Positions 37,804-51,559 of a stretch of 59,668 bases of DNA are shown here, one piece after another. The notes under the pieces were generated by a model. It ran no database searches, was not told the DNA's origin, and saw only the letters and a list, made by a program, of their open reading frames with translations. The stretch lies in assembly GCF_900101075.1 (NCBI RefSeq), contig NZ_FNFY01000016.1, positions 1-59,668 on the forward strand, read 5' to 3'. Made by a program: the position numbers and the translations under genes. The DNA comes from Lacicoccus qingdaonensis. GTDB taxonomy: Bacteria; Bacillota; Bacilli; Staphylococcales; Salinicoccaceae. Positions within the stretch are counted from its first letter, which is position 1; every line of letters begins with the position of its first letter.

Positions 37804-38731
37804 TTTCCAGTCCTCCGTTGACTTTGATTTGCTTATTTAAGCGGTCGTTGAATTCAACTGCCGCATCATATCCCATATTCTGCAGACGGTAATTCATTGC
37901 GGCGACCTCTATGATGCCGGCCAGGCTCCGGCCGGGGCGGATCGGTATGGTCCTTTTTTCTATTTCCGAATTCAATATGGTGAGTTTTGTACGGTCGAGG
38001 CCCACTCTGTCATATGCCTTGCCTTTTTCCCATGTCTCGAGATTGACATTCAGCATAATTCTCTTTTCAGCCAGTATACAGCCTGCTCCGAACAGCGTCA
38101 TGACGTTTATAATGCCGAGACCCCTGATTTCAAGCAGGTTCTCTATCAGTTTGGGGGCGCTGCCCATCAGGACATTGTCCGTCACTTCCCGGATTTCCAC
38201 ATTGTCATCTGCAACAAGACGGTGCCCGTTTTTTACGAGTTCAAGCGCGGTTTCACTTTTTCCGACCCCGCTTTCACCGGTGATGAGTACACCGATGCCG
38301 TACACATCCACCAGCACACCGTGCATATTCGTTTCCGGTGCCAGCGCCTTTTCCAGATAGCTTGACAATCTCGAGTAGAATGTCGTCGTGTTTGCATCCG
38401 AGACAAGTAACGGTGTGTTACTGGAGTTGCACGCTTCTATCAGTTCAAGAGGCGGGTTGATCTGTCTGGCGAGTACTATACATGGTGTCTCCTTACGGCA
38501 GAGACGGTTGGAACGTTCTTCCCGCTCTTTTTCTGTCAGCATCCTTTCAAAGAAAGAGATTTCCGTCATCCCGAGTATCTGGACTCTGTCAGAGGAATAA
38601 TGTGAGAAGTATCCGCCGATTTCCAATGCCGGCCTCGAAATGTCATAGTTTTTTATTTCGTTCGTCAACCCCTCATTTCCGGCGGCGACTTTCAATGTAA
38701 ATGTATCTACGAGTTCATGTACCGTTAACAC
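37793..38731 (-). CDS. hprK: HPr kinase/phosphorylase
   Basis: A 312-residue bifunctional enzyme that phosphorylates and dephosphorylates Ser46 of HPr, the signal for CcpA-mediated carbon repression. Walker A 'GESGVGKSE', then the HPrK signature around '[10 protein letters not shown]' and the C-terminal '[16 protein letters not shown]' are present. First gene of hprK-lgt-acyltransferase-TPR-trxB. Confidence 0.97.
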   Translation of the reverse strand: MLTVHELVDTFTLKVAAGNEGLTNEIKNYDISRPALEIGGYFSHYSSDRVQILGMTEISFFERMLTEKEREERSNRLCRKETPCIVLARQINPPLELIEACNSSNTPLLVSDANTTTFYSRLSSYLEKALAPETNMHGVLVDVYGIGVLITGESGVGKSETALELVKNGHRLVADDNVEIREVTDNVLMGSAPKLIENLLEIRGLGIINVMTLFGAGCILAEKRIMLNVNLETWEKGKAYDRVGLDRTKLTILNSEIEKRTIPIRPGRSLAGIIEVAAMNYRLQNMGYDAAVEFNDRLNKQIKVNGGLENDI

Positions 38732-38793
38732 CCAATCACCTCTTGAATTCTCATGTTAATAATAAATTGGCTTCACACACCATTATAACAAAA

Positions 38794-38819
38794 AAAAGAC
38801 CGGCATCCGCCAGTCTTTT
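38794..38819 (-). terminator. Terminator after the DUF4097 gene
   Basis: AAAAGACCGGC pairs with GCCAGTCTTTT with one mismatch; the A-run at its left is a T-run on the minus strand. It separates the uvr operon from hprK. Confidence 0.85.
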
Positions 38820-38829
38820 AGACAAAGTG

Positions 38830-40029
38830 TCAACTTCTATGCAAAGTTACACTGCCGAACTTCGTGCTCACTTCTATAAACAGTCCGGGCTCATCCGTAT
38901 CATTGACGAGCATGAGCTCCTTCAGCCCGAAATCCTGATGTTTCATGAATCTTGCATCCACTTCCGGCGGATAGTTCAACTGTCCGACAACGGTCGACAA
39001 TCTGCCTTCCAGTGCGCGTCCCTGAGGGATGCTCAAGTTGACGCTGCCCATATTGGTATTGATCGTCGCAGACTCTGTCGTGTTCTGCAGTGTCAGATTC
39101 ACCGAGCCGTTCGCAGAGACGGTGATATCCTTGGCGTTGAACTGATCGGTATTGATCGTTCCGACCATCGATACCAGTTCCACATTTCCGTACGCACCCT
39201 GAGTCACCGTAATGTTGCCGCGTGACGTGCGCACGTATGCCTGGTCTGTGACCGTCTCTTCTAGGTTCACATCACCGTTCAGAAGGTCGACCGTCAGATC
39301 TTTGATTTCCTGATTCTTCATGCTCACATCGCCGTTGGATCCCGAAATGATCATGCGTTTTATCGTTTCAGGGTTCAGGTTCAATTCCACATTGACTTTC
39401 GCAGCCCTGATATCGGATACGATGACAAGTTCACCATTTTTGACTTCACAGATGATGTCCTTGAAATAGTTTCTCTTATTATCCAATTTTCTGTAGAAAG
39501 GCGTCACTTCAAATTTGGCCGTCTGGACACGGTCTGTCGGAACGATATTGATATTCCCGTTTGTGATGTCGATTGAGATCGAGGAATACTCCTCATCGAT
39601 CGTTTCGATCAAACGGTTTTTCGCGCCGCCTGCAAACATCGAGTCGAAGCTGGTCGTCTTGACGGAATCAAAAGCCTTCTCAACGGATTTGAAGAGCTGT
39701 GACGCCTGCTGGCTGTTGTCGAATTTACTTCTGACATCTTTGTATGTCTTATTCGCTCTTTCGTTCACATCTCTGTACTTTTCATTGATCTTGTCCGATT
39801 TTACATATTTGTTGACTTCACCCATAAACTGTTTGTATAAATCATTGAACATGCCGCCGTCCCAGTACTCTTCATCTTTGTCTGTCCGGTGTCTGCCGCC
39901 GGTATCTTCTTTTGCGGCGGACTGGCTGCCGGAATCTTTTTCATCCATCGTCTCCATTAGACGTATAGCTTCTTCGGAAGTGATCTTGCCCTCTTCCAGC
40001 ATCTTCAAAATACGTTCTTTACTGTCCAT
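38830..40029 (-). CDS. DUF4097-family (YvlB-like) beta-helical protein
   Basis: A 399-residue protein. The N-terminus '[21 protein letters not shown]' is a short helical SHOCT-like segment, residues about 70-130 are helical, and the rest is the repetitive beta-strand DUF4097 domain ('NGNINIVPT', '[17 protein letters not shown]', '[12 protein letters not shown]'). Bacillus YvlB, which shares this layout, belongs to an envelope-stress operon. It overlaps the uvrA end by 11 bases. No signal peptide; function unknown. Confidence 0.85.
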   Translation of the reverse strand: MDSKERILKMLEEGKITSEEAIRLMETMDEKDSGSQSAAKEDTGGRHRTDKDEEYWDGGMFNDLYKQFMGEVNKYVKSDKINEKYRDVNERANKTYKDVRSKFDNSQQASQLFKSVEKAFDSVKTTSFDSMFAGGAKNRLIETIDEEYSSISIDITNGNINIVPTDRVQTAKFEVTPFYRKLDNKRNYFKDIICEVKNGELVIVSDIRAAKVNVELNLNPETIKRMIISGSNGDVSMKNQEIKDLTVDLLNGDVNLEETVTDQAYVRTSRGNITVTQGAYGNVELVSMVGTINTDQFNAKDITVSANGSVNLTLQNTTESATINTNMGSVNLSIPQGRALEGRLSTVVGQLNYPPEVDARFMKHQDFGLKELMLVNDTDEPGLFIEVSTKFGSVTLHRS

Positions 40030-42871
40030 GATTAGCCCCCTGATGGTTTCTGTTCAACCATTTTTTTAAATGATAACCCGTATGGCTTTTTGGTTCATCT
40101 ATGACATCTTTTATTGTACCATCAACAACAATTGTTCCGCCACCGACACCACCCTCGGGCCCGAGATCGACAATATTGTCGGCCACTTTGATGACGTCCA
40201 GGTTGTGTTCAATGATGATGACGGTGTCTCCGTTGTCCACCAGTCTCTGCAGCACCTTGATCAGCCTGCCGATATCTTCTGAATGGAGTCCGGTCGTCGG
40301 TTCATCCAGTATATAGAGTGAGCGGCCGTTTGAACGTTTGTGCAGTTCGGAAGCGAGTTTGACGCGCTGCGCCTCACCGCCGGACAGTGTCGTCGCCGGC
40401 TGGCCGAGCTTGACATAGCCGAGACCGACATCGAGGAGCGTTTTTATTTTTCGTTTGATCTTCGGCAGATTTTCAAAGAAGTAGTATGACTCTTCTACCG
40501 TCATGGCCAGAACATCCGCGATGCTTTTATCCTTATATTTCACTTCGAGCGTTTCACGGTTATAGCGTTTGCCGTCACACACCTCACACGGAACGAAGAC
40601 ATCCGGAAGGAAATGCATCTCTATTTTGATGATGCCGTCGCCCCGGCACGCTTCACAGCGGCCGCCTTTGACGTTGAAACTGAACCGGCCTTTGTTGTAG
40701 CCGCGGACTTTCGCTTCGTTCGTCTGGGCGAAGACGTCTCTTATATCATCGAACACACCCGTGTAGGTTGCCGAGTTGCTGCGCGGTGTCCGTCCGATTG
40801 GTGACTGGTCGATGTCGATGATCTTCTCGAGTTCATCAGCAATTTCTATACTGTCATGCTCACCGGGAATCTGTTTGGATTTATACAGTCTCGTGTGCAG
40901 TGCCTTGTAGATGATTTCATTGACGAGGGTACTCTTTCCAGAACCTGACACACCGGTCACGACGTTCAGCACCGACATCGGTATTTTCACATCGATGTCT
41001 TTCAGGTTGTTCGCGCGCGCACCTTTCACTTCAATCATCCTGTCGGGATTGATGTCGCGATAATTTTCAGGCAGCGGAATCTGACGCCTGCCGCTTAAAT
41101 AAAGACCGGTAATCGACTCTTCGTTCCGCTTAACCTCTTCGGGTGTCCCCGCCGCAATGATTTCTCCGCCGTGCTCGCCTGCTCCCGGTCCGATATCGAT
41201 CAGGTAGTCACTCGACAGCATCGTATCTTCATCGTGCTCGACGACAATCAGCGTATTGCCGAGGTCACGCATATCTTTAAGTGTATTGATCAGACGTTCG
41301 TTGTCCCTCTGGTGCAGACCGATTGACGGCTCATCCAGTATATACAGGACGCCGCTCAGTCTGGAGCCGATCTGTGTTGCCAGACGGATCCGCTGTGCTT
41401 CACCGCCGGATAGTGTACCGCTTCTGCGGTTCAATGTTAAATAGCCCAGGCCGACGTTGCGTAAAAATAACAGCCGCTCATTGATTTCCTTCAGTATAGG
41501 TGCCGCGATTGTCCGGTTTTTTTCCGACAGTTCCAAAGTATTGAAAAATTCGAGTGCTTCCCCGACCGGCTGATCCACACTGTGGCCGATATGACGGTTG
41601 TCCACTTTGACCGACAGTGCTTCATCATTCAGACGGTAGCCGCCGCATGTTTCACAAGTCGTTTCCCGCATATAACGGCTCATGACTTCTCTCGTATATT
41701 CAGACGGACTTTCTCTGTATCTGCGGTCAATATTGTTGAGAACTCCTTCAAACGGCATTTCCCTCGTTCTTGACACACCATTCTCCTGTCTGAATTTATA
41801 AGTCAGCACTTCGCCGCCGGAACCGTAAAGAACGATTTTCTGTTCTTTATCGCTCAGATCCTTGAACGGTTTCTTCATATCTATATTGAAATGTTTACAC
41901 GTCTGTTTCAACAGCTGGGGATAGTATCCGGAAGAAATCGGCTCCCATGGTACGAGCGCACCTTCTTCAAGCGTCAGTGTATCGTCCGGAATGACGAGCT
42001 TTTTATTCACCGCCATCTTCATGCCAAGGCCGTCACAGCCCTTACATGCCCCGTACGGTGCGTTGAACGAAAATAACCGCGGTTCCATTTCAGAGACGGT
42101 AAACCCGCAGATCGGACATGCGTAGTTTTCGGAGAAGAACAGATCGTCACCGTCAATGACATTGACGGTAATATTGCCTTCCCCTTTTACAAGCGCCGTC
42201 TGGAGCGAGTCGCCGAGCCGTGCCTCTATGCCGTCACGGACGACAAGACGGTCCACCACGACATCGATATTGTGCTTTTTATTTTTGCTGAGTTCCGGCA
42301 CTTCTTCTATATCATAAACTTCATCATCAACGACCACTCTGGCAAAACCTTCCTTGCCGAGTGATTCGAGCAGTTTCTTATGCTGGCCTTTACGTCCGTG
42401 GATGATCGGTGCGAACACCTGGATCTTTGAGCGTTCCGGCAGTTCCATAACTTTGTCCACCATCTCCTGGACCGTCTGTGATGTAATTTCAACACCGTGA
42501 TTCGGACAGTACGGCGTTCCCGCACGGGCAAATAAAAGTCTTAAATAATCATAGATTTCAGTGATGGTCGATACGGTTGAGCGCGGGTTGTTGCTCGTCG
42601 TTTTCTGGTCGATGGCGATGGCGGGGGACAATCCTTCGATCGAATCCACATCCGGCTTTTCCATCTGACCTAAAAACTGGCGCGCATATGCACTTAAAGA
42701 TTCGACATAACGACGCTGGCCTTCAGCATAGATCGTGTCGAATGCGAGAGACGATTTCCCCGACCCGGACAGTCCGGTCATGACAATCAGCTGGTCACGG
42801 GGGATGTCGAGGTTCACACCTTTAAGGTTATGCTGTCTTGCGCCTTTAATGCTTATATTTTTATTCTTCAT
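40019..42871 (-). CDS. uvrA: Excinuclease ABC subunit A
   Basis: A 950-residue damage-recognition ATPase of nucleotide excision repair. Two ABC modules with Walker A 'GLSGSGKSS' and 'GVSGSGKST', signatures '[12 protein letters not shown]' and '[12 protein letters not shown]', and zinc modules ('CPICGF...CKGCDG', 'CEACRGDG...CEVCDG') are intact. It follows uvrB by six bases. Confidence 0.98.
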   Translation of the reverse strand: MKNKNISIKGARQHNLKGVNLDIPRDQLIVMTGLSGSGKSSLAFDTIYAEGQRRYVESLSAYARQFLGQMEKPDVDSIEGLSPAIAIDQKTTSNNPRSTVSTITEIYDYLRLLFARAGTPYCPNHGVEITSQTVQEMVDKVMELPERSKIQVFAPIIHGRKGQHKKLLESLGKEGFARVVVDDEVYDIEEVPELSKNKKHNIDVVVDRLVVRDGIEARLGDSLQTALVKGEGNITVNVIDGDDLFFSENYACPICGFTVSEMEPRLFSFNAPYGACKGCDGLGMKMAVNKKLVIPDDTLTLEEGALVPWEPISSGYYPQLLKQTCKHFNIDMKKPFKDLSDKEQKIVLYGSGGEVLTYKFRQENGVSRTREMPFEGVLNNIDRRYRESPSEYTREVMSRYMRETTCETCGGYRLNDEALSVKVDNRHIGHSVDQPVGEALEFFNTLELSEKNRTIAAPILKEINERLLFLRNVGLGYLTLNRRSGTLSGGEAQRIRLATQIGSRLSGVLYILDEPSIGLHQRDNERLINTLKDMRDLGNTLIVVEHDEDTMLSSDYLIDIGPGAGEHGGEIIAAGTPEEVKRNEESITGLYLSGRRQIPLPENYRDINPDRMIEVKGARANNLKDIDVKIPMSVLNVVTGVSGSGKSTLVNEIIYKALHTRLYKSKQIPGEHDSIEIADELEKIIDIDQSPIGRTPRSNSATYTGVFDDIRDVFAQTNEAKVRGYNKGRFSFNVKGGRCEACRGDGIIKIEMHFLPDVFVPCEVCDGKRYNRETLEVKYKDKSIADVLAMTVEESYYFFENLPKIKRKIKTLLDVGLGYVKLGQPATTLSGGEAQRVKLASELHKRSNGRSLYILDEPTTGLHSEDIGRLIKVLQRLVDNGDTVIIIEHNLDVIKVADNIVDLGPEGGVGGGTIVVDGTIKDVIDEPKSHTGYHLKKWLNRNHQGANHGQ

Positions 42872-42877
42872 TTGAAT

Positions 42878-44848
42878 TCACCCTTCTGCCTGCAGTTCAA
42901 ACAGTGCATCTCTCAGCTCCGAAGCCGTTTCGAAGTCCAGATTTTTCGCTGCCTGTTTCATGTCTTTTTCAAGCTGTTCGATCGTCTTCTCTCTTTCTTT
43001 CTTCGTCATTTTCTTCTTCTTGGTTTTCGATTTTTCCCTGTCCTCTTTAATATCCACTTCAGCACTGATTGTATCCCTGACCGCCTTTTGGATCGTCGTC
43101 GGCGTAATGCCGTGTTTCTCGTTGAATGCGATCTGGATTTCGCGGCGTCTCGCCGTCTCATCGAGTGCATACTGCATCGATTCCGTAGTTTTGTCTGCGT
43201 ACATGATGACCCGGCCTTCACTGTTTCTCGCCGCACGACCGATCGTCTGGACGAGTGAACGGCTCGATCTGAGGAAGCCTTCCTTATCCGCATCCAGAAT
43301 CGCAACCAGTGATACTTCAGGTATATCCAGTCCTTCACGGAGCAGGTTGATGCCGACAAGTACATCATAAGTGCCGAGTCTGAGTTCGCGTATGATTTCA
43401 ATACGTTCCAGCGTCTTGACCTCTGAGTGCAGATACTGAACTTTGACACCCGACTCTTTCAGATACGACGTCAGATCCTCTGACATCTTCTTTGTCAGGG
43501 TCGTGATCAATACTCTTTCGTTCCGTTCACTTCTCTTGACGATTTCTTCGAGCAGGTCATCTATCTGATGCTCGGTCGGACGGACATCGATCGGCGGATC
43601 CAAAAGACCTGTCGGCCTGATGATCTGTTCGACCATTTTTTCCGTATGTTCGAGTTCGTACGGGCCTGGTGTCGCGGATACATAGAGCAGCTGGCTTGCC
43701 TTGGATTCAAACTCGCTGAATTGGAGCGGCCTGTTATCCAGGGCGCTCGGCAGCCTGAACCCGTGATCAACGAGCACCTGCTTACGTGCCTGGTCCCCGT
43801 TGTACATCCCTCTGACCTGCGGCAGCGTCACGTGGGATTCATCGATCATGATAAGGAAATCATCAAAATAATCCATCAGTGTATACGGAGTCGACCCCAT
43901 CGGCCTCAGCGTCAGATGTACGGAATAGTTCTCAATCCCTGAACAAAAACCCATTTCCCGCATCATTTCAAGGTCATAGTTCGTCCGCTGTTCAAGCCTC
44001 TGTGCCTCAAGCAGTTTATTGTCTTTGCGAAGCACTTCAAGACGTTCTTCCAGCTCTTTTTCAATGCGTTCAATCGCCACACGCATCTTCTCTTCACGCG
44101 TAACGAAGTGGGATGCCGGAAAGATGGGGAAATGTTCCCGTTCGTGAAGCACTTCACCTGTCAAATAGTTGATCTCCCTCACACGGTCGACCTCGTCGCC
44201 GAAAAATTCGACACGGATACACTGCTCATCGCGGGAGGCCGGAAAGACTTCGACGATATCCCCGCGCACGCGGAACGTCCCGCGCTGGAAATCTATATCA
44301 TTTCTCGAGTACTGGATGTCGACAAGCTTCCGTAAAAACTCATTGCGGTCCATCTCCATGCCGACGCGTACACTCACTACCATGTCACGGTACTCGTCCG
44401 GATTACCGAGACCGTATATACAGCTCACCGAAGCGATGATGATGACATCATCCCGTTCGAATAAAGCGCTTGTTGCGCTATGGCGAAGTTTATCGATTTC
44501 ATCGTTGATTGAAGCATCTTTCTCGATGAAAGTATCTGTATGCGGCACATATGCCTCAGGCTGATAATAATCATAATAACTTACGAAATACTCTACCCTG
44601 TTATTCGGAAAAAATTCTTTAAATTCACCATAAAGCTGTCCTGCCAATGTTTTGTTGTGAGCGATGATCAAAGTCGGTTTCCCCACTTTTTGTATGACCT
44701 GGCTCATCGTATATGTTTTACCCGTACCCGTCGCACCAAGCAGTGTCTGGTGCCGCTGTCCGGATTTGATCTGTTCAGTCAGTTCTTCGATCGCCTGCGG
44801 CTGGTCACCGGCAGGTTCAAAGTTGGAAACCAATTCAAATTTAGCCAT
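42878..44848 (-). CDS. uvrB: Excinuclease ABC subunit B
   Basis: A 656-residue helicase-like protein. Walker A '[10 protein letters not shown]', the beta-hairpin '[14 protein letters not shown]', 'DESHVTLPQ', motif VI 'QTIGRAARN' and the C-terminal UVR domain that recruits UvrC ('[20 protein letters not shown]') are present. Between csbA and uvrA, as in Bacillus and Staphylococcus. Confidence 0.98.
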   Translation of the reverse strand: MAKFELVSNFEPAGDQPQAIEELTEQIKSGQRHQTLLGATGTGKTYTMSQVIQKVGKPTLIIAHNKTLAGQLYGEFKEFFPNNRVEYFVSYYDYYQPEAYVPHTDTFIEKDASINDEIDKLRHSATSALFERDDVIIIASVSCIYGLGNPDEYRDMVVSVRVGMEMDRNEFLRKLVDIQYSRNDIDFQRGTFRVRGDIVEVFPASRDEQCIRVEFFGDEVDRVREINYLTGEVLHEREHFPIFPASHFVTREEKMRVAIERIEKELEERLEVLRKDNKLLEAQRLEQRTNYDLEMMREMGFCSGIENYSVHLTLRPMGSTPYTLMDYFDDFLIMIDESHVTLPQVRGMYNGDQARKQVLVDHGFRLPSALDNRPLQFSEFESKASQLLYVSATPGPYELEHTEKMVEQIIRPTGLLDPPIDVRPTEHQIDDLLEEIVKRSERNERVLITTLTKKMSEDLTSYLKESGVKVQYLHSEVKTLERIEIIRELRLGTYDVLVGINLLREGLDIPEVSLVAILDADKEGFLRSSRSLVQTIGRAARNSEGRVIMYADKTTESMQYALDETARRREIQIAFNEKHGITPTTIQKAVRDTISAEVDIKEDREKSKTKKKKMTKKEREKTIEQLEKDMKQAAKNLDFETASELRDALFELQAEG

Positions 44849-44888
44849 AAATACGCCTCCGTATATTATTCATGTATCTTATTTTAAC

Positions 44889-44936
44889 AAAAAAAGAGCA
44901 GCGACGACAAACATTTGTTCGGTCATTTCTACTCTT
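44889..44936 (-). terminator. Possible terminator between csbA and uvrB
   Basis: AAGAGCAG and CTACTCTT form an imperfect stem around an inner GACAAAC/GTTCGGTC pairing; the A-run at 44889-44895 gives a T-run on the minus strand. It overlaps the csbA stop. Confidence 0.45.
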
Positions 44937-45165
44937 CTTCCACTTGATCTATATTGTATAATTCAACCAGAATATATCCGATAACCAGAGAAATCGCATC
45001 CAGGTATATCACCCACTCCGAATTATAGAACCCCCGGTATATCGATACGCCGTACAGTATGAAGGTGAGTATTACAGCGACGTACTTGTTCCGTGTCAGC
45101 CTGGCAAAGACAACCACTGTTACTGCAGGAACCACCAGGGCCATCATCAACCAGTATAGATCCAT
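44929..45165 (-). CDS. csbA: CsbA family small membrane protein
   Basis: A 78-residue protein with three predicted helices. Its position directly upstream of uvrB-uvrA and its length match CsbA (DUF2198), a sigma-B-controlled protein in Bacillus of unknown function. It starts two bases after the stop of the HD-domain gene. No sigma-B promoter was looked for with certainty. Confidence 0.82.
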   Translation of the reverse strand: MDLYWLMMALVVPAVTVVVFARLTRNKYVAVILTFILYGVSIYRGFYNSEWVIYLDAISLVIGYILVELYNIDQVEEE

Positions 45166-45167
45166 AA

Positions 45168-45806
45168 TTATAACTCCTTATTGATAATCGATTCCGTAAT
45201 ATCCATCAGTTCAGTTTTAGGGATGAATGGCTCCTTCAGCATTTCAGTCAAAATATTGTGCATGAAATCCTGGACACATGCGAGGTGCGAATACTGCTTT
45301 ATCGTGATCAGTGAGTTCTCATACATTTCAAAGAACAGTTTCTCAGGGTTTCTCTTTTGTATTTCTCCGAATGATTCATACAGCAGATCCACTTTGTCCG
45401 CCACGGCAAGGATCTGTCCTTCTATCGAATCATCCTTGCCCTCTTTCAGGCGCCTTTTGTACTCCTTATGGTAGTGATCAGGAAATTCCTCTTCTATAAA
45501 TTTGACCGTCATCGTCTCTTCGACTTCACGGAATAAAGTGTTCAGTTCGCTTGAAGCATATTTTACCGGTGTCTTGATGTCACCTGTAAAGATCTCGGGA
45601 TAATCGTGGTTCAGAGCCTTTTCATATAAGCTTTTCCAGTCGATGTCTGTGCCGCTGTGCTCTTCCACCGTACCGAAATACTGTGCGATTTTAGTCACTT
45701 TAAAAGAATGTGAAGCAACATTATGTTCCTGATATTTAAATTTGCCCGGACAGCGTATCAACTTTTCCAAATCATTCAAGCTTTTAAAATACTGATGTAC
45801 ACCCAT
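45168..45806 (-). CDS. HD-domain phosphohydrolase, YfbR-like
   Basis: A 212-residue metal-dependent phosphohydrolase. Metal ligands are seen in 'VASHSF', 'NHDYPEIFTGD' and 'ADKVDLLYES'. It resembles YfbR-type 5'-deoxynucleotidases, which hydrolyse deoxynucleoside monophosphates. Start 45806 follows AAGGAGG by nine bases, better than ATG 45827 which precedes that site. Substrate by family inference. Confidence 0.85.
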   Translation of the reverse strand: MGVHQYFKSLNDLEKLIRCPGKFKYQEHNVASHSFKVTKIAQYFGTVEEHSGTDIDWKSLYEKALNHDYPEIFTGDIKTPVKYASSELNTLFREVEETMTVKFIEEEFPDHYHKEYKRRLKEGKDDSIEGQILAVADKVDLLYESFGEIQKRNPEKLFFEMYENSLITIKQYSHLACVQDFMHNILTEMLKEPFIPKTELMDITESIINKEL

Positions 45807-45807
45807 C

Positions 45808-46395
45808 TCAGGATGCCTCCTTAACATAATTGATATAGTTGGTTACCAGTTCAGGCGACACCTCGCCGATATAAGCCCTGATGACCTCACCATCGCTGTC
45901 GACAAAAAATGTCGTCGGCATCAGCTGAATCTTATAGTCATCAAGTGCCTGATCTTCATCTTCAAATTCAAAAATCGGGTACTCCACTTCATAATCTTCT
46001 AAAAACTGATCTCTGTTTTCCCTGCTGTCACTTATATTGACACCGATGATATCAATCGGTTCATCCAGATGGTCCTGATGATATTCATTAAGCGCCGGGG
46101 TTTCACGTTTACAAGGTTCACACCATGATGCGAAAAAGTTCACTACAGTGACCTCGTTACTACCTATAATATCATTAAATGCTTCGTTTGCATTCATAAC
46201 CTCTGTAAGACTGCTTTCTGTCACATTCGCCCCGACGGCATGATGATTATCCCTGCCTTCGGTCGACTGGAGAGTCTGCAGTGCCTGCTCCTCAAACTGG
46301 TCATCCGAATAGTTCAGTACTGCACCGATTGCCGCACCGATCAACAGAGAAGCAGCTGCGATCACCAATAAAATCAGCACACGTTTTTTCGTCAT
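45808..46395 (-). CDS. Membrane-anchored TlpA/ResA-like thioredoxin
   Basis: A 195-residue protein with one N-terminal helix (about 6-28) as signal anchor and an extracellular thioredoxin domain with Cys92 and Cys95 in 'WCEPC' and cis-Pro in 'LMPTTFF'. It probably keeps exported thiols reduced, for example during cytochrome c or enzyme maturation; the target is unknown. One base separates it from the HD-domain start. Confidence 0.88.
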   Translation of the reverse strand: MTKKRVLILLVIAAASLLIGAAIGAVLNYSDDQFEEQALQTLQSTEGRDNHHAVGANVTESSLTEVMNANEAFNDIIGSNEVTVVNFFASWCEPCKRETPALNEYHQDHLDEPIDIIGVNISDSRENRDQFLEDYEVEYPIFEFEDEDQALDDYKIQLMPTTFFVDSDGEVIRAYIGEVSPELVTNYINYVKEAS

Positions 46396-46488
46396 TTTTC
46401 AACTTCCTCAGTATAGTTATTGCCGTTATTTTAACATACGTACAGACCTGATACATGGTTCAATAATGGAAAGTTTATGGCATCAAAA

Positions 46489-46516
46489 AATTCCCGGAGC
46501 TGTTGCCCCGGGAATT
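46489..46516 (-). terminator. Terminator of the NlpC/P60 gene
   Basis: AATTCCCGG (46489-46497) pairs with CCGGGAATT (46508-46516); the A-run before it is the T-run on the minus strand. Confidence 0.88.
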
Positions 46517-46545
46517 GAAATGTAATCTTTATTTTTTAATCTATA

Positions 46546-47271
46546 TTAGAATCTGTAGTAGCCGTCAACTGTACCGTGTACATAGCTTACAGAACGCTCG
46601 CCAACGTGCTCGGACGGGTTGAGTGCGTCTACCATCTGACCGTTACCGATGTAGATACCAACGTGCGTACCGCCGTTGAATACTACAAGGTCACCAGCCT
46701 GCGGGTTGCTTACCTGTGTACCAGCTGCCTGCTGACCAGCAACAGTTCTTGGAATGTCGATGCCTTTGTACTGCTTCATGAACTGCTGAGTAAGCGCTGA
46801 ACAGTCAACCGCTGTTGCAGAGTTGGCGCCATATACATATGATTTTCCTGCTGCTACATTATGTGCAGTAGCCGCAGCATTACCGTTGCTTGCAGATGGT
46901 GTTTCACTGACTGCAGGCGCCTGAACGTCTGTAGTGTCCTGTGACTGCTGTACTGCCGGTGCTGAAGGCTCTTCAACTGCAGGTGCTTCTTCTACTGCCG
47001 GTGCAGATTGTGTTGAAGCTGGAGCGGCTGTTTCCGTTGCAGCAGGTGCTGAAGCTGTTTCATTTAAAGAATACTCTTCAGCATACTGGCTGCCGTCTGT
47101 GTCGCCGTAGTACCAGTAGTAAGAATAGTCATTTCCGTTTGAATCATAGTTAAATGTGTAATCATGGTTCTGCTGTAAATCTTCCGGTACATATCCGTTA
47201 GCTGATATATTTGTAGAAGCGATTCCTGTTAGTGCTGTAACAGTTGCCACTGATAATAAAGTCTTTTTCAT
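46546..47271 (-). CDS. Secreted NlpC/P60 cell-wall hydrolase
   Basis: A 241-residue exported protein: signal peptide (1 to about 24, ending 'TNISA'), a Tyr/Asp/Asn-rich region, an Ala/Pro/Glu low-complexity linker (about 73-130), and a C-terminal NlpC/P60 peptidase with Cys157 ('VDCSAL') and His203 ('THVGIYIG'). It likely cleaves peptidoglycan stem peptides. It lacks LysM or SH3 anchoring domains. A WalR-type site lies 124 bp upstream. Monocistronic. Confidence 0.9.
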   Translation of the reverse strand: MKKTLLSVATVTALTGIASTNISANGYVPEDLQQNHDYTFNYDSNGNDYSYYWYYGDTDGSQYAEEYSLNETASAPAATETAAPASTQSAPAVEEAPAVEEPSAPAVQQSQDTTDVQAPAVSETPSASNGNAAATAHNVAAGKSYVYGANSATAVDCSALTQQFMKQYKGIDIPRTVAGQQAAGTQVSNPQAGDLVVFNGGTHVGIYIGNGQMVDALNPSEHVGERSVSYVHGTVDGYYRF

Positions 47272-47314
47272 AATAAAATTTCCTCCTAATAATTACATAA
47301 CAATATTGTATTTT

Positions 47315-47337
47315 GTACGGTAACTGATGGGCCGTAC
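47315..47337 (-). promoter_or_regulatory. GTACGG/CCGTAC inverted repeat in the NlpC/P60 leader
   Basis: GTACGG (47315-47320) and CCGTAC (47332-47337) form a dyad with 11-bp spacing, 44 bp before the start codon. It could be an operator or an mRNA hairpin; I do not recognise it. Confidence 0.4.
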
Positions 47338-47394
47338 ACAACTTGTTAAATCCATGAGTAGAACTATAGCACAAAAATTTTCGTTTGTGGGCAA

Positions 47395-47411
47395 TGTAAA
47401 GGAATTGTAAA
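47395..47411 (+). promoter_or_regulatory. WalR-type box (TGTAAA-N5-TGTAAA)
   Basis: TGTAAAGGAATTGTAAA is an exact match to the WalR consensus TGTWAH-N5-TGTWAH. WalKR controls wall hydrolases in staphylococci and bacilli, which fits the NlpC/P60 gene that starts at 47271. The direct repeat lies on the strand opposite to the gene. Confidence 0.6.
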
Positions 47412-47672
47412 ATAAACGAAATTTAAAAAGCCTGTATGTAATATATGACAGCTTATATTACAAATAGAAACATTGTCTTAACAGCTTTTTGAGGCCTTCA
47501 GACACATTTATATCTCATGAATATTACAAAGAAAATTATTGATGTAATTTTGATGTCACGGTTGTTTCCGCAGCCGGTTGAGACTGATCGTCGATTGCTG
47601 TCAATCTTTTTCAGCCTGGAGAAGGGTATGGAATGTTAACTCGGCAGTTATATATGTATGGTCATGTTAAAT
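47412..47672. other. Intergenic stretch without a recognisable gene
   Basis: About 260 bp, AT-rich on the left. A 28-codon ATG frame ends near 47638 but lacks a ribosome site. I see nothing I can support here. Confidence 0.5.
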
Positions 47673-47784
47673 GGATGGTGTTGGCTGCTCACTCAGAGAG
47701 ATTTTCACGCCCAAGTGAGCAGGTTTCCATGTCGGCTGCTCACTCAGAGGCATTTTCAACACTCAAGTGAGCAGCACACCATCC
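47673..47784. repeat. Nested inverted-repeat element with two internal direct copies
   Basis: Outer arms GGATGGTGT (47673-47681) and ACACCATCC (47776-47784) enclose two hairpin units. Each unit is CTGCTCACT (47685-47693; 47736-47744) paired with AGTGAGCAG (47714-47722; 47766-47774) around similar loops rich in CAGAG and ATTTTCA. The whole can fold as a three-way junction. It looks like a small dispersed repeat rather than a terminator. Confidence 0.8.
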
Positions 47785-47811
47785 ACCACTCCTACATCAA
47801 AACAAACAAAA

Positions 47812-47837
47812 AGGAGACACCTAAAAAGGTGCCTCCT
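47812..47837 (-). terminator. Terminator of prfB
   Basis: AGGAGACACCT (47812-47822) pairs with AGGTGCCTCCT (47827-47837); A-rich sequence upstream gives the T-run on the minus strand. Confidence 0.88.
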
Positions 47838-47844
47838 GTAACAT

Positions 47845-48946
47845 TTATATATTCTCTCTTAAATATGCTTCTATAAATGGGTTGAGATCGCCGTCCATCA
47901 CTTTGCTTGTGTTGCCGACCTCATAATTTGTGCGGTGATCTTTGATCATTGAATATGGATGGAAAACGTATGAACGGATCTGGGAGCCCCAGCCGATTTC
48001 TTTCTGTTCTCCTTTTACCGCATCGATTTCAGCCTGCTGTTTCTCCAGTTCTTTCTGATAAAGTTTCGATTTCAGCATCTTCATCGCCTGTTCACGGTTT
48101 TTAATCTGTGAACGTTCGTTTTGGCATGTCACGACGATCCCAGTCTCATGGTGTGTAATCCGCACTGCTGAATCCGAGGTGTTGACGTGCTGTCCGCCGG
48201 CACCGCTAGAACGGTATGTGTCGACACTGATATCTTCACTCTTCACTTCGATTGAAATATCATCGTTATCGAACTGCGGCGTCACTTCGCATGATACGAA
48301 CGACGTATGTCTGCGTCCGGATGAATCGAAAGGTGAAATACGCACCAGCCGGTGCACACCTTTTTCCGCCTTCAACAAACCGTATGCGTTCGGGCCTTTT
48401 ATCGACAGTGTGACACTTTTGACTCCCGCTTCATCTCCGGCCTGGAAATCCATCGTCTCAACTTTGAAATCCTGCTGTTCTGCATATCTCTGGTACATTC
48501 TGAGCAGCATCTCCGCCCAGTCCTGGCTTTCAGTACCGCCGGCGCCCGGGTGGAGTTCAAGGACGGCGTCCAGATAATCGTGTTCATCGCTGAGCAGAAT
48601 ATTGAGTTCATATTCATCAAACTTTTCTTCTGTCTCTTTGACGTTCTCATCGATCATTTCCCGCATATCTTCATCGTCTTCTTCTTTCAACAGTTCAAGG
48701 GATACTTCGATATCATCGACCGAGTCCCTCAGATCGTTAAAACCGTCGACGATTTTTTTGATATGATTATTGCTGTCGATCAGCTTCTGTGCTTCTTCCG
48801 GATCATTCCAGAAGTCGGGGTGCAGCATCCTGTCTTCATTTTCATGAATCTGGGTTTCCATCTCTTCTAAGTCAAAGAGACCCCCTGAAGTCTTTTAGTT
48901 TTTCTTTCTTCGCTTCTATAAAATTCTTGATATCTGATAGTTCCAT
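47845..48946 (-). CDS. prfB: Peptide chain release factor 2, with programmed +1 frameshift
   Basis: RF2 releases chains at UGA and UAA. A 24-codon first frame starts at ATG 48946 (after AAAGGAG) and ends at an in-frame TGA (48872-48874) in the context AGGGGGTCTCTTTGAC. This is the classic RF2 slippery site: an internal Shine-Dalgarno, then CTT TGA C. Shifting +1 joins it to the main frame ([17 protein letters not shown]...), giving 366 residues. '[15 protein letters not shown]' is the catalytic GGQ loop and '[13 protein letters not shown]' the codon-recognition region. RF2 shortage promotes the shift, so the gene regulates itself. Confidence 0.96.
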
Positions 48947-48960
48947 TGCATCTTACTCCT

Positions 48961-51486
<2,526 letters not shown>

Positions 51487-51559
51487 GATAGCTCTCTCCT
51501 CATTCTTTAAACAAGTATTAATACATCACATAATTTTACCACTTTTCATGTAAAAATAA

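Noticed and set aside
47551-47638. 28-codon plus-strand frame between prfB and the NlpC/P60 gene
   Set aside because: No ribosome binding site and no recognisable features.
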